Positions 1 to 6,468 of a stretch of DNA of 7,112 bases are shown one piece after another (position 1 is the first letter of the stretch; the number at the start of each line of letters is the position of its first letter). A program made the position numbers and the translations under genes. Source of the DNA: an uncultured bacterium (lineage in GTDB: Bacteria > Planctomycetota > Planctomycetia > Pirellulales > UBA1268); assembly GCA_937959175.1 (NCBI GenBank), contig CALGAS010000410.1:1-7112 (forward strand). Reading direction: 5' to 3'. Below the pieces are notes generated by a model that saw only the letters and a list, made by a program, of their open reading frames with translations, made no database searches and was not told where the DNA came from.

Positions 1-2
1 TG

Positions 3-416
3 CCGCTGCTCGCCGACCCGGCGGCTGAGATTCACGACGCCCACTTTGCCTCCCACACCTTTCATGAGATCCAGATGTACTACCCGATGCGGGCGGTGCG
101 GGATCACGACTGGAAGCTGATCTGGAACATCGCCCACCCCCTGCCGTATCCGTTTGCCTCGGACCTCTGGGCCGCGAGTAGCTGGCAGGCACAGTACCGT
201 CGGAGCATGGATGCCCCCTATGGCCGGAAGACGGTCGCCGAGTACATCCAGCGACCCCGGTTTGAGCTGTATCATCTGGCTGAGGATCCCGACGAGTCGC
301 GAAACCTTGCCGACGACCCGGCCCACGCCGCCACGCTGTTTGAATATCAGCAGAAGCTCAGAGCGATGCAGCAGGAGTACGGTGATCCCTGGATGACCAA
401 GTGGGACTATGAATAG
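3..416 (+). CDS. Sulfatase, heparan N-sulfatase-like, C-terminal fragment
   Basis: This is the last 137 residues of a sulfatase whose N-terminus lies before the window; the frame is open from base 3 to the TAG at 414-416. The fragment carries the block FASHTFHEIQMYYPMRAVR followed by WKLIWNIAHPLPYPFASDLW. From memory, this block marks the C-terminal subdomain of N-sulfoglucosamine sulfohydrolase (SGSH)-type enzymes in the alkaline-phosphatase superfamily. The segment FELYHLAEDPDESRNLADDP is the usual sulfatase C-terminal strand (xxLYDLxxDPxExxNLA). Such enzymes remove sulfate from sulfated sugars, normally in the periplasm or outside the cell, and need a formylglycine made from a Cys or Ser that is not in this window. 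The exact substrate is therefore inferred. Sulfatases are very numerous in planctomycetes. The gene converges on the lipid enzyme, with only 83 bp between stop codons and no T-tract terminator visible. Confidence 0.93.
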   Translation, partial: PLLADPAAEIHDAHFASHTFHEIQMYYPMRAVRDHDWKLIWNIAHPLPYPFASDLWAASSWQAQYRRSMDAPYGRKTVAEYIQRPRFELYHLAEDPDESRNLADDPAHAATLFEYQQKLRAMQQEYGDPWMTKWDYE

Positions 417-499
417 TCGCTCCCGACGGTCGCCGGGGTAACGGCCCCACCGCCCGACGACCGGGCCGAACCGACCCCGCTGACGATTCGCGGCCGGCG

Positions 500-3214
500 C
501 TACTCCGGTTTGCCGTCCGCTGGAGCCTCGTGACCGCCCGCTTCGGCATCCGCGTCTCCCGGGATCTCCTCCTGGCACATCCCGCGGAGCGTCGTGTAAT
601 CGGTCTTGCCGGTGCCGAGCACCGGGATCGCGTCGAGCCGGCGGACCTCGTCGAGCCGCATCACTCCCCGGAGGCCGTCAGCGAGGAGCATTTCGGCTGC
701 GTCGCGGAGCGAGAGGTCGAACGTGGTGAACAGCACGATGTGACGGCCGTCATCGGTCTCGATGCCCTCGACGGCCACCCGGGGCCCGTTTTCGTCAGGG
801 GGATACCGCTTCTGGAAGGGCTCCTCGAGGGCCGGCAGCGAGATCATCTCGCCCCCCGCCTTGAGAAACCGCTTCAGGCGGCCGCGAAACCGCAGGTAGC
901 CGTCGTCGTCGGCCGCGACCAGATCGCCCGTGCGATACCACTGCTCGCCCTCGTGCTCGACGAAGGGCGACGGCCCGTCGTAGCCGTGGTAGCCCTGGAA
1001 GATCGAGGGCCCCCGGACCAGGAGCATCCCCGTCTCGCCCGGTCCGACCGGCTCGTGGGTCTCTTCGTGGACCAGCCGCGCTTCGACATGCTTGACGGGA
1101 AGGCCGATGCTGCCGGCCTTGGGCTTCTCCAGCCGGTTGGCCGCGACCACCGGCGAGCACTCGGTGATCCCGTAGCCCTCGAGGATCACGGCGCCGGCTG
1201 CCCGCTGCCGGCAGAGGTCGTGCACCCGCTCCGGGCAGGCCTCGGCCCCGGTGATGATCTTCCGCAGGCTGGCGAGCTCGTCCCCCTGGCAGCGGGCCAG
1301 GATGTAGCTCAGGAAGGTCGGCGTCGTAAAGAGCAGCGAGGGCCGGTAGGCCTCGATCACCCGGACGAGCCCCGCCGCGTCGGTCGGATCGGCGTGCCGC
1401 ACGCAGCGGATGCCGGTCAGCTGCGGCAGGAGGACGTTGCCGGTCAGGCCAAAGGAGTGGAAGGGGGGCAGAAAGCCGAGCAGCGAGTCGTCGCGGCCGG
1501 GCTCGAGCACGTCGATGCTGTCGAGAATGTTCGTCAGCAGATTGCGATGGGAGAGGGGCACCGTCTTGGGAGCGCTTTCCGAGCCGCTCGTGAAGAGAAA
1601 CACCGCGGGATGATCCTGATCCTGCGAGGGAAGCCGATCGAGCCAGCGGCGGGGAGCCAGCCGCGTGCCAACGGCCGCCTGGAGGGCCTCCCCCTTGCCG
1701 ATCTCACCGCGGAGGTCTTCCACGAAGACAAACTCCGCCCCCTCGACGTCGATGCCGAGCCGATCGACCAGCCGCCGCGAGGTGACGATCCGCTTCACGC
1801 CGGTTACGGTGATGCCGTGGGCGAGATTGGCCGGGCCCGTCGTCCAGTTGAACATCACTGGCACCTTGCCGGCGAGGTGGAGGCCGTAGAAGACGAGATC
1901 GGCCGCCACGCTGGCCGGAAACATGACTCCGACATTCGGCTCTTCGAAGCCGCCAAACCGCCGGGCCATCAGGCCCGCGGCGACGAGCAACCGCCGGTAG
2001 GAGAGCCCGCCCGACACGCCATCGGCCGTGGCCACCTGATCGGGCCGCTCGACCGCCCGCCTGACGAAGGCCTCGGCTACCGTCGGCGCGAGCAGCCAGT
2101 CGTCGCCGGCGGCCGGCCGGGGAGGGGCGAACCAGGCCGCCGGCACCTCCAGCGGCGTGGCGGCCTCGGGCCCTGCCGGTAGCTTGCCGGCAGCCAGTGC
2201 CCAGAGGCCGCCGAGCGTGTCGACCACCGTGCTCGAGCGGAAGCCGAACTGCTGCTCGATCCGCAGCGCCAGCTCCATCCGGTCGAGGCTGTCGAGCCCG
2301 AGATCCTCGAGCCGGGTGGCGGCCGCGTTCTCATCCGGCTCTAGATCCCGGTTCAGGAAGGAGGCCACCAACTCGTTGACGAGCGTGATCGTCTTGGGGT
2401 CGAGGCCCTCGGTGTCGATCGCCGTGGCGGTCACCTGATGAAAGTTGCCCTCGCTCGGCCCGAACAGATAGCTGTAGCGGACAAACGTCGGCTCCTCGCC
2501 CTGGTTGTCCGTGGCGGGATTCTCGTTGAACCACCGCTCCAGGAACCGGTTGAAGGCGTCCCGCGATTCCAGCGGCAGCTTCTCCCGCGGCATCACCTCG
2601 GCGTGGAGATGCACCTGCCGCCTGGGCAGGAAGAAAATCAGCCCCGCCAGCAGCCAGCCGAGCGCCGTGAGCATCGCCCGCGGCAGCGGCGGCGGCTTGC
2701 CCTCCTTAGCGCAGCTGAACAGGCTCCCCCAGACGCCGCGGGTCCGGACGAGCACCACCGTCACCTCAGGGCACTGGCTGACGAGGTCGTAGACGACGCG
2801 AGCCGAGCCGATCACCTCCCGGTTGCCCCGCTGCAGCCGCCCCGAGGCGTAGATCAGAAAACTCTCCCCGCCGTGAACACGCTCGATCACCGCCTGGATC
2901 AGCGCCTCGGCCCGGGCGGCCGCCTGCCGGCTCTGGGCCGACATCTCCGGCACCTCGAAGGCCCGCACCAGCTTCATCAAGGGCAGGAGCACCGGCACCC
3001 GGTACGTGCCGGTATAGACCAGCGGCCGAAGCGGCTGCCGGAGACCGACATGGGAGAGCACGATCGGCGGGTCGACGAAGCCGGGATGGTTGGGGAGGAC
3101 GAGCACCGGGCCCTTGAGCTCGCGGAGCTTCTCGAACCCGTCTCGGTCGACCCGATACCGCAGCCGCAAGAGCAGGCGACCGAGCGTCCAGAAAATCCGA
3201 TTGAGCCAGAGCAT
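500..3214 (-). CDS. PlsC acyltransferase-ACP-acyl-ACP synthetase fusion (Aas-like)
   Basis: I start this protein of about 904 aa at ATG 3214, where the homologous hydrophobic N-terminus MLWLNRIFW begins. The frame extends to a GTG at 3283, but the extra 23 residues look like leader sequence; neither start has a clear Shine-Dalgarno. Domain 1 (about 1-225) is a PlsC/LPLAT acyltransferase with the catalytic motif NHPGFVD (His43, Asp48) and one hydrophobic segment near 180-197. Domain 2 (about 270-345) is an acyl carrier domain with LGLDSLDRMEL, Ser309 being the expected phosphopantetheine site. Domain 3 (about 375-880) is an AMP-forming ligase with FLFTSGSESAPKTV (540-553), EGYGITECSP (679-688), YRTGDL (760-765), GRLKRFLKAGGEMI (778-791) and PVLGTGKTDY with Lys870. 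E. coli Aas has domains 1 and 3 and uses a separate ACP. Here the carrier is built in, so the enzyme probably activates free fatty acid, loads it on its own ACP and passes it to a lysophospholipid. That cycle is inference. Confidence 0.92.
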   Translation of the reverse strand: MLWLNRIFWTLGRLLLRLRYRVDRDGFEKLRELKGPVLVLPNHPGFVDPPIVLSHVGLRQPLRPLVYTGTYRVPVLLPLMKLVRAFEVPEMSAQSRQAAARAEALIQAVIERVHGGESFLIYASGRLQRGNREVIGSARVVYDLVSQCPEVTVVLVRTRGVWGSLFSCAKEGKPPPLPRAMLTALGWLLAGLIFFLPRRQVHLHAEVMPREKLPLESRDAFNRFLERWFNENPATDNQGEEPTFVRYSYLFGPSEGNFHQVTATAIDTEGLDPKTITLVNELVASFLNRDLEPDENAAATRLEDLGLDSLDRMELALRIEQQFGFRSSTVVDTLGGLWALAAGKLPAGPEAATPLEVPAAWFAPPRPAAGDDWLLAPTVAEAFVRRAVERPDQVATADGVSGGLSYRRLLVAAGLMARRFGGFEEPNVGVMFPASVAADLVFYGLHLAGKVPVMFNWTTGPANLAHGITVTGVKRIVTSRRLVDRLGIDVEGAEFVFVEDLRGEIGKGEALQAAVGTRLAPRRWLDRLPSQDQDHPAVFLFTSGSESAPKTVPLSHRNLLTNILDSIDVLEPGRDDSLLGFLPPFHSFGLTGNVLLPQLTGIRCVRHADPTDAAGLVRVIEAYRPSLLFTTPTFLSYILARCQGDELASLRKIITGAEACPERVHDLCRQRAAGAVILEGYGITECSPVVAANRLEKPKAGSIGLPVKHVEARLVHEETHEPVGPGETGMLLVRGPSIFQGYHGYDGPSPFVEHEGEQWYRTGDLVAADDDGYLRFRGRLKRFLKAGGEMISLPALEEPFQKRYPPDENGPRVAVEGIETDDGRHIVLFTTFDLSLRDAAEMLLADGLRGVMRLDEVRRLDAIPVLGTGKTDYTTLRGMCQEEIPGDADAEAGGHEAPADGKPE

Positions 3215-3294
3215 CGCAGACGAGCGGGGTCCGAACGGAGCCTGTAAACTGCGTGGGCGGGAAACTAGTGGTGCACGGCCCACCAGATTCTTGC

Positions 3295-3321
3295 AAAAAA
3301 TCGGCTTCGCTGCCGAAAAAA
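3295..3321 (-). terminator. Intrinsic terminator downstream of the kinase-like gene
   Basis: On the - strand a 5-bp stem (TCGGC / GCCGA, plus-strand arms 3301-3305 and 3312-3316, 6-nt loop) is followed by six T residues (A-run at 3295-3300). It starts about 34 nt after the stop codon of the kinase-like gene. The stem is short, but the T-run is clean in otherwise GC-rich DNA. The plus-strand 3' flank is A-rich, so it would not work rightward. It implies that the downstream acyltransferase-ligase gene has its own promoter between about 3215 and 3294; no convincing -35/-10 pair was found there. Confidence 0.6.
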
Positions 3322-3354
3322 TGGCCGCGTTCCGTCAGTGCATGCCAGCTGGTA

Positions 3355-4977
3355 TCAGCCGTGCCGGGAATCGGCGGTCGCTTTGGCGACCCGGGCGATG
3401 AACCCGGGATCGGCGAGATCAGTCTCCCCTGCCGGCAGGTGTCGCACCGCGGGCCCGGCGTTTCCCGGCAGGCTGGCTCCGCTCCCGGCATCGAGTTCAT
3501 GCCCCGTGATCGGCTCCCGGATCGCCTGCTGCCGGCGGACAATCTCAGCCGACGCGTCGGAGGCATCGTCGCCGGCTGCCAGCCGCCCGCCCACCCGCTC
3601 GAGAACGACCGCCTCCGGGACGAGCAGTTCGACCCAGACAAGCCTCGCCCCGGCCGCCCGGACAGCATCCGCCAGCATCGCTCGCTGCCAGCGCATCAGG
3701 CAGGCGGCATCGACCACGACGTTCCTTCCCGCAGCCAAAAGCCGCCCCGCCAGTCCGGCCAGCCGCTCGTAGACCCGCCGCGTCATCGGCTCGCCGTAGA
3801 GATCGGCCTCGGCCGCGGCGTCGGCAGGGCGATCGGCAGGCCGCATCCCCGCCAGCCGCTTTCGCTCCACGTCGCTCCGCAGCCGGACCGCCTCGATCGC
3901 ACCGACGAGACGATCGGCGAGCGTCGTCTTGCCGCTGCCCGACACCCCCACGGTCGCCACCAACGCCGGCCGCGGCGGTCGCATCAGCCGTTCCGCAAGG
4001 GCGAGGTAGCGATCGGTGTCGGCCCGGTCAGCCGCGGCATCGCCGGCCCGCAGCGCCGCCACGGCCGCCCGGACGACCGCCCGGTAGACCTCATAGACCG
4101 GCAGCACCTCGGCGGCGGCGTGGTCGTCGGCCGCCTCCATCCAGCCGCTGATGACATGGGCCGCGAGGTCGGGCCGGCCGCGGGCCTTGAGGTCCATCGT
4201 CAGGAAGGCGACGTCGTTGGCGACGTCGATCCAGCGGAGCGAGGGGCTGAACTCGATCGCGTCGAAGGCCGTCATCCGGCCGCCGTGCCAGACGAGGTTG
4301 GCCAGATGGAGGTCGCCGTGACATTCCCGAATCCGCCCGCCGGCCCGCCGCTGCTCGATCGCATCCGCGAGCGTCTCGAGGCGGCCGCCCAGCCAGTCGT
4401 CGATCGCCCCCAGCCGCTCGGCCCGGTCGCTCCGTGCCTCCCGCAGCTGTCGGAGGTTGATCGCCGCAGCCTCCCGGATGCTGGCCGCCGAGCCCCAGGG
4501 ATCGGCGGGCCGGGCCACCGCGAGGCCGGTCTCCACCGCCGCGATTTCCTCACCGAGCTGCCGGCAGTCGGCGGCCGAGAGCCGGCCGGCTGCGAAGCGG
4601 GCGTCGAGGCGGTCTGCCTCGTCGAACTGCACGAGCTTCACGGCCCACTCGATCGCCGGGCCATCACCGGCCACCCGGGGTGCGGCAGGAGTGCCGGTGA
4701 TCGGCACGGCGGCCAGGTAGAGCTCCGGAGCGAAGCGGCCGCTGACGCGGATCTCCTCCTCGCAGAACCGCCGCCGCTTCTCGAGTGTCGTGTAGTCGAG
4801 AAACCCGAGATCGAGCGGTTTCTTGAGCTTGTAGACAAAATGCCCCGTCAGGAAGACCCAGGAGATATGGGTCTCGATCAGGCGAATCTCGCCGGTCGCA
4901 TGCGGGTAACAGGCCGGGTCAGCGAGTTGCTCGATCAGCTGACGGGTCGCGGCGGGGATGGTGGCTGTGGCGGTCAT
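3355..4977 (-). CDS. Bifunctional APH-fold kinase / P-loop ATP-binding protein
   Basis: This 540-residue protein has two kinase-like parts. Residues about 20-330 match the aminoglycoside phosphotransferase/choline kinase fold: FVYKLKKP (about 47-54) supplies the nucleotide-binding lysine region, CHGDLHLANL (219-228) is the catalytic loop with His220, Asp222 and Asn227, and FDAIEF (238-243) holds the metal-binding Asp239. Residues about 335-510 form a small P-loop kinase-like domain with Walker A GVSGSGKT (344-351), an arginine-rich segment DVERKR (369-374) and a Walker B-like strand NVVVDAA (419-425). The pairing is a recognised family, often annotated as 'bifunctional aminoglycoside phosphotransferase/ATP-binding protein' (COG2187 plus COG0645). 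Its substrate is not established to my knowledge, and antibiotic resistance should not be assumed from the name. It is cytoplasmic, with no signal peptide or membrane segment. ATG 4977 lacks a good Shine-Dalgarno. A strong terminator ends only 29 nt upstream, so expression may depend on read-through. The last 30 residues look poorly conserved. Confidence 0.88.
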   Translation of the reverse strand: MTATATIPAATRQLIEQLADPACYPHATGEIRLIETHISWVFLTGHFVYKLKKPLDLGFLDYTTLEKRRRFCEEEIRVSGRFAPELYLAAVPITGTPAAPRVAGDGPAIEWAVKLVQFDEADRLDARFAAGRLSAADCRQLGEEIAAVETGLAVARPADPWGSAASIREAAAINLRQLREARSDRAERLGAIDDWLGGRLETLADAIEQRRAGGRIRECHGDLHLANLVWHGGRMTAFDAIEFSPSLRWIDVANDVAFLTMDLKARGRPDLAAHVISGWMEAADDHAAAEVLPVYEVYRAVVRAAVAALRAGDAAADRADTDRYLALAERLMRPPRPALVATVGVSGSGKTTLADRLVGAIEAVRLRSDVERKRLAGMRPADRPADAAAEADLYGEPMTRRVYERLAGLAGRLLAAGRNVVVDAACLMRWQRAMLADAVRAAGARLVWVELLVPEAVVLERVGGRLAAGDDASDASAEIVRRQQAIREPITGHELDAGSGASLPGNAGPAVRHLPAGETDLADPGFIARVAKATADSRHG

Positions 4978-5006
4978 GGCATGCGGTCGACACGCTGCGG
5001 AGCCTC

Positions 5007-5044
5007 AAAAAAACTGCCGCCCCGCGGAATCCGCGGGGCGGCAG
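5007..5044 (-). terminator. Very strong intrinsic terminator, 29 nt before the kinase-like start
   Basis: A perfect 14-bp GC-rich stem (plus-strand arms 5014-5027 and 5031-5044, loop AAT) is followed on the - strand by seven T residues (A-run 5007-5013). This is a textbook Rho-independent terminator acting leftward only. It could end the transcript of the DUF808 gene, with a 3' region of about 325 nt, or a small RNA, or it could be the attenuator of the kinase-like gene, whose ATG lies 29 nt further on. Its closeness to that ATG leaves almost no room for a separate promoter. Confidence 0.9.
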
Positions 5045-5191
5045 CCATAGGGTTTGCTCGCCACCACAACGGCCGCCAGGCGGCGGATGACCGCCGCCCT
5101 GCCGTGCGATGCCGGGCTCCTCGGGAGAGCGGCGGTGCCGTCTCCGGAGGTGATGGGGGGCTGCGTCAACGGCAGGCCCGTCGACGTGCCG

Positions 5192-5230
5192 CTACGAGAG
5201 CAGCCCTCCGGTACAGTCACAATGCGTCAC
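5192..5230 (-). CDS. Candidate 12-codon leader peptide
   Basis: A GTG at 5230 sits seven nucleotides behind the GGAGG of the extended Shine-Dalgarno and opens a frame of 12 codons, MTHCDCTGGLLS, ending in TAG at 5194-5192. The spacing is optimal and the ribosome site is the strongest in the window. That is the only evidence for translation: the peptide is too short for homology or codon statistics. Two cysteines among the first six residues are notable but not diagnostic. A second GTG at 5220, in another frame, opens 71 codons that run through the terminator stem; its spacing (17 nt) is poor. If translated, the 12-codon frame would place a ribosome over the segment that can pair with 5144-5150, so it could steer the RNA fold. 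Confidence 0.3.
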   Translation of the reverse strand: MTHCDCTGGLLS

Positions 5231-5245
5231 TGGATCACCTCCTTT
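5231..5245 (-). promoter_or_regulatory. Extended Shine-Dalgarno, complementary to the 16S 3' end
   Basis: The - strand reads AAAGGAGGTGATCCA. This is the exact complement of the conserved 16S rRNA 3' tail TGGATCACCTCCTTT, far longer than the usual 4-6 nt match. No other gene in this window has a comparable site. Seven nucleotides after GGAGG comes a GTG (5230), the ideal spacing for initiation. It may drive a tiny reading frame, or it may bind 30S subunits or act as a decoy without making a stable protein. Confidence 0.6.
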
Positions 5246-5331
5246 GCTACGAGAATCCCGGCTGTCGCAGCCACTGCGAAGCCACCGCCGGGCGAATGTT
5301 TTCCCCGGCCGTCACCAGGGACCAATACTCA

Positions 5332-5359
5332 ATAGTAGAAGCCTGCCCCCGCGAGGAAA
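5332..5359 (-). promoter_or_regulatory. Possible promoter for the 5045-5345 RNA
   Basis: Just after the DUF808 stop codon there is a short AT-rich island. On the - strand TACTAT (5337-5332) could serve as a -10 element. TTTCCT (5359-5354) lies 16 nt upstream, or alternatively TTGCTT (5363-5358) lies 20 nt upstream. Both matches are partial, and planctomycete promoters are poorly defined. It would start a transcript near 5325 that ends at the 5007 terminator, giving an RNA of about 315 nt. Confidence 0.22.
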
Positions 5360-5369
5360 GCAAGTCGAA

Positions 5370-6290
5370 TTAGGCCGCTTTCTGGAAGGCCCGGCCGCCG
5401 AGCCGCCCGAGCGACACGCCCCCGACGACCAGCAGGCCCAAGACCAGCCCGGCCACGGCTTCCAGCAGCTTTTCCACGAGCCCGCCCCAGCCGGCGGAGC
5501 CGCCGATCCCGAGGTCCGCCAGCCCTTCCTCCAGGAGGTGGTGGACAGCCGGCACGTGCTCGTGGAGTTGATGCACGATGATCCCGCCGCCGACGAAAAA
5601 CATCGCCAACGTGCCGGCCACCGACAGGATTCGCATCAGCCACGGCGCCGCCGTCACGATGCCGCGGCCGAGGGCCGCCAGGGCAGCCGAAGGGCCCAAC
5701 GCAAGAGCGGCACCGAGGTCGTCGAGCTTGACGATCGCCGCCACGAGGCCGTAGACACCGATGGTCATCAGGCCCGCGATCGCAACCAGCGTTCCCACCT
5801 GCGTGACCAGCGGCTGGCCCGCCACGATGTTGAGCGTGATCACGATGATCTCGGCCGAAAGGATGAAGTCGGTTCGGATCGCCCCGCGGATCTTCCCGCG
5901 TTCAGCCGTCGGCGAGTGATCGACGGTGGCCGGCGAATGATGCGTGCCCCGGTGCAACACCGCGTGGAGAATCTTCTCGGCGCCCTCGTAGCAGAGGAAG
6001 GCCCCGCCGGCCACCAGTAGCAGCGGAATCAGCCAGGGCATGAGCCAGCTGATCAGGAGGGCCGCCGGCACGAGGATCGCCTTGTTGACGATCGAGCCCT
6101 TGGCAACCGCCCAGACAACGGCCAACTCGCGGGACGGATGGGTGCCCGTCACCTGCTTGGCGTTGAGGGCGAGGTCATCCCCAAGCACGGCGGCGGTCTT
6201 CTTGGCCGCCACCTTCGTCATCGTCGCCACGTCGTCGAGGACGCTGGCGATGTCGTCGAGCAAGAGGAGCAGGCTGGTGGCCATCGGCAT
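5370..6290 (-). CDS. yedI: DUF808 family inner-membrane protein (YedI-like)
   Basis: This 306-residue protein is close in length and sequence to E. coli YedI (DUF808), as I recall that protein. Shared blocks are the N-terminal LLLLLDDIASVLDDVATMTK, KKTAAVLGDDLALNAKQV (30-47), VVWAVAKGSIVNKAILVP (58-75), GAIRTDFILSAEIIVITL (136-153) and AGTLAMFFVGGGIIVH (225-240). Hydrophobic segments lie at about 70-98, 142-158, 163-187, 211-240 and 272-292, so it is a multi-pass membrane protein. Its function is unknown. Two loops are rich in histidine (109-126 and 240-251), which might bind metal; that is speculation. The start may be ATG 6290 or the third codon, ATG 6284. The latter aligns with the E. coli start and has AGG six nucleotides upstream. 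No T-tract terminator follows directly; transcription could run on to 5007. Confidence 0.92.
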   Translation of the reverse strand: MPMATSLLLLLDDIASVLDDVATMTKVAAKKTAAVLGDDLALNAKQVTGTHPSRELAVVWAVAKGSIVNKAILVPAALLISWLMPWLIPLLLVAGGAFLCYEGAEKILHAVLHRGTHHSPATVDHSPTAERGKIRGAIRTDFILSAEIIVITLNIVAGQPLVTQVGTLVAIAGLMTIGVYGLVAAIVKLDDLGAALALGPSAALAALGRGIVTAAPWLMRILSVAGTLAMFFVGGGIIVHQLHEHVPAVHHLLEEGLADLGIGGSAGWGGLVEKLLEAVAGLVLGLLVVGGVSLGRLGGRAFQKAA

Positions 6291-6331
6291 CCTGCGGAAT
6301 CGCGGCGGGGCGAAGTTCGACGTCAGGATAC

Positions 6332-6341
6332 GTCACGTGAC
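6332..6341. promoter_or_regulatory. Palindromic site GTCACGTGAC upstream of the DUF808 gene
   Basis: A perfect 10-bp palindrome lies about 42 bp before the DUF808 start. The word CGTCA occurs in it and again 11 bp nearer the gene (5 bp GGATA between copies). A dimeric regulator could bind there, but no core promoter was identified alongside it and one 10-bp palindrome in GC-rich DNA can arise by chance. Confidence 0.25.
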
Positions 6342-6468
6342 CCCGGGGGGCGAACCCCGTGGCATCGATCCTTTGGTCCTCCCGCGCGCCTGATCCCGCG
6401 CTTCCCTGCGCCCCGCGTCTGCCGACCGTCCCCTCCCCCGTTCGCGGCCGGCAACTGTCCGTTGCCGC

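Larger units (their letters stand above)
5045..5345 (-). ncRNA. Candidate structured leader or small RNA upstream of the kinase-like gene
   Basis: This gene-free interval between the DUF808 stop (5370) and the terminator holds ordered - strand structure. In transcript order there is a 6-bp hairpin GCCGGG/CCCGGC (5308-5286), alternative short stems CGCAG/CTGCG and GGCTG/CAGCC near 5279-5259, an extended Shine-Dalgarno (5245-5232), a sequence exactly complementary to it over 9 nt (5154-5146), an 8-bp hairpin GGCGGCGG-TCAT-CCGCCGCC (5098-5079), then the terminator. A 9-nt and a 7-nt word each occur twice in the same order. I do not recognise a known riboswitch, RNase P, tmRNA, SRP or 6S RNA signature. 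It may be a transcription attenuator for the kinase-like gene, an independent small RNA, or the 3' region of the DUF808 transcript. High GC makes chance pairing easy, so no fold is certain. Confidence 0.4.

Noticed and set aside
417..499. Bidirectional terminator between the convergent sulfatase and lipid-enzyme genes
   Set aside because: CGGTCG/CGACCG and GGGG/CCCC arms exist, but there is no T-tract in either direction. Nothing else was seen in this 83-bp gap.
530..2182. 550-codon open frame on the + strand
   Set aside because: It lies antisense to the acyltransferase-ligase gene, whose domains are unmistakable. The translation has no recognisable motif.
5005..5220. 71-codon frame on the - strand starting at GTG 5220
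   Set aside because: Its last 13 or so codons are the terminator stem and T-run, the spacing to the ribosome site is poor, and the translation resembles no family. It remains possible but is not supported.
5231..5245. Fragment of a 16S rRNA gene on the + strand
   Set aside because: Only the 15-nt tail matches. The sequence before it lacks the preceding 16S helix (no GTAACAAGG or GGGGAACCTGCGG), so this is not an rRNA remnant.
3253..5373. 706-codon open frame on the + strand
   Set aside because: It is the antisense of the kinase-like gene and the leader. High GC keeps antisense frames open; the product is rich in Arg, Pro and Gly with no domain.
6341..6358. GGGG-CGAA-CCCC hairpin as terminator of the Gly-Ser gene
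   Set aside because: The stem is only 4 bp and no T-run follows on either strand.
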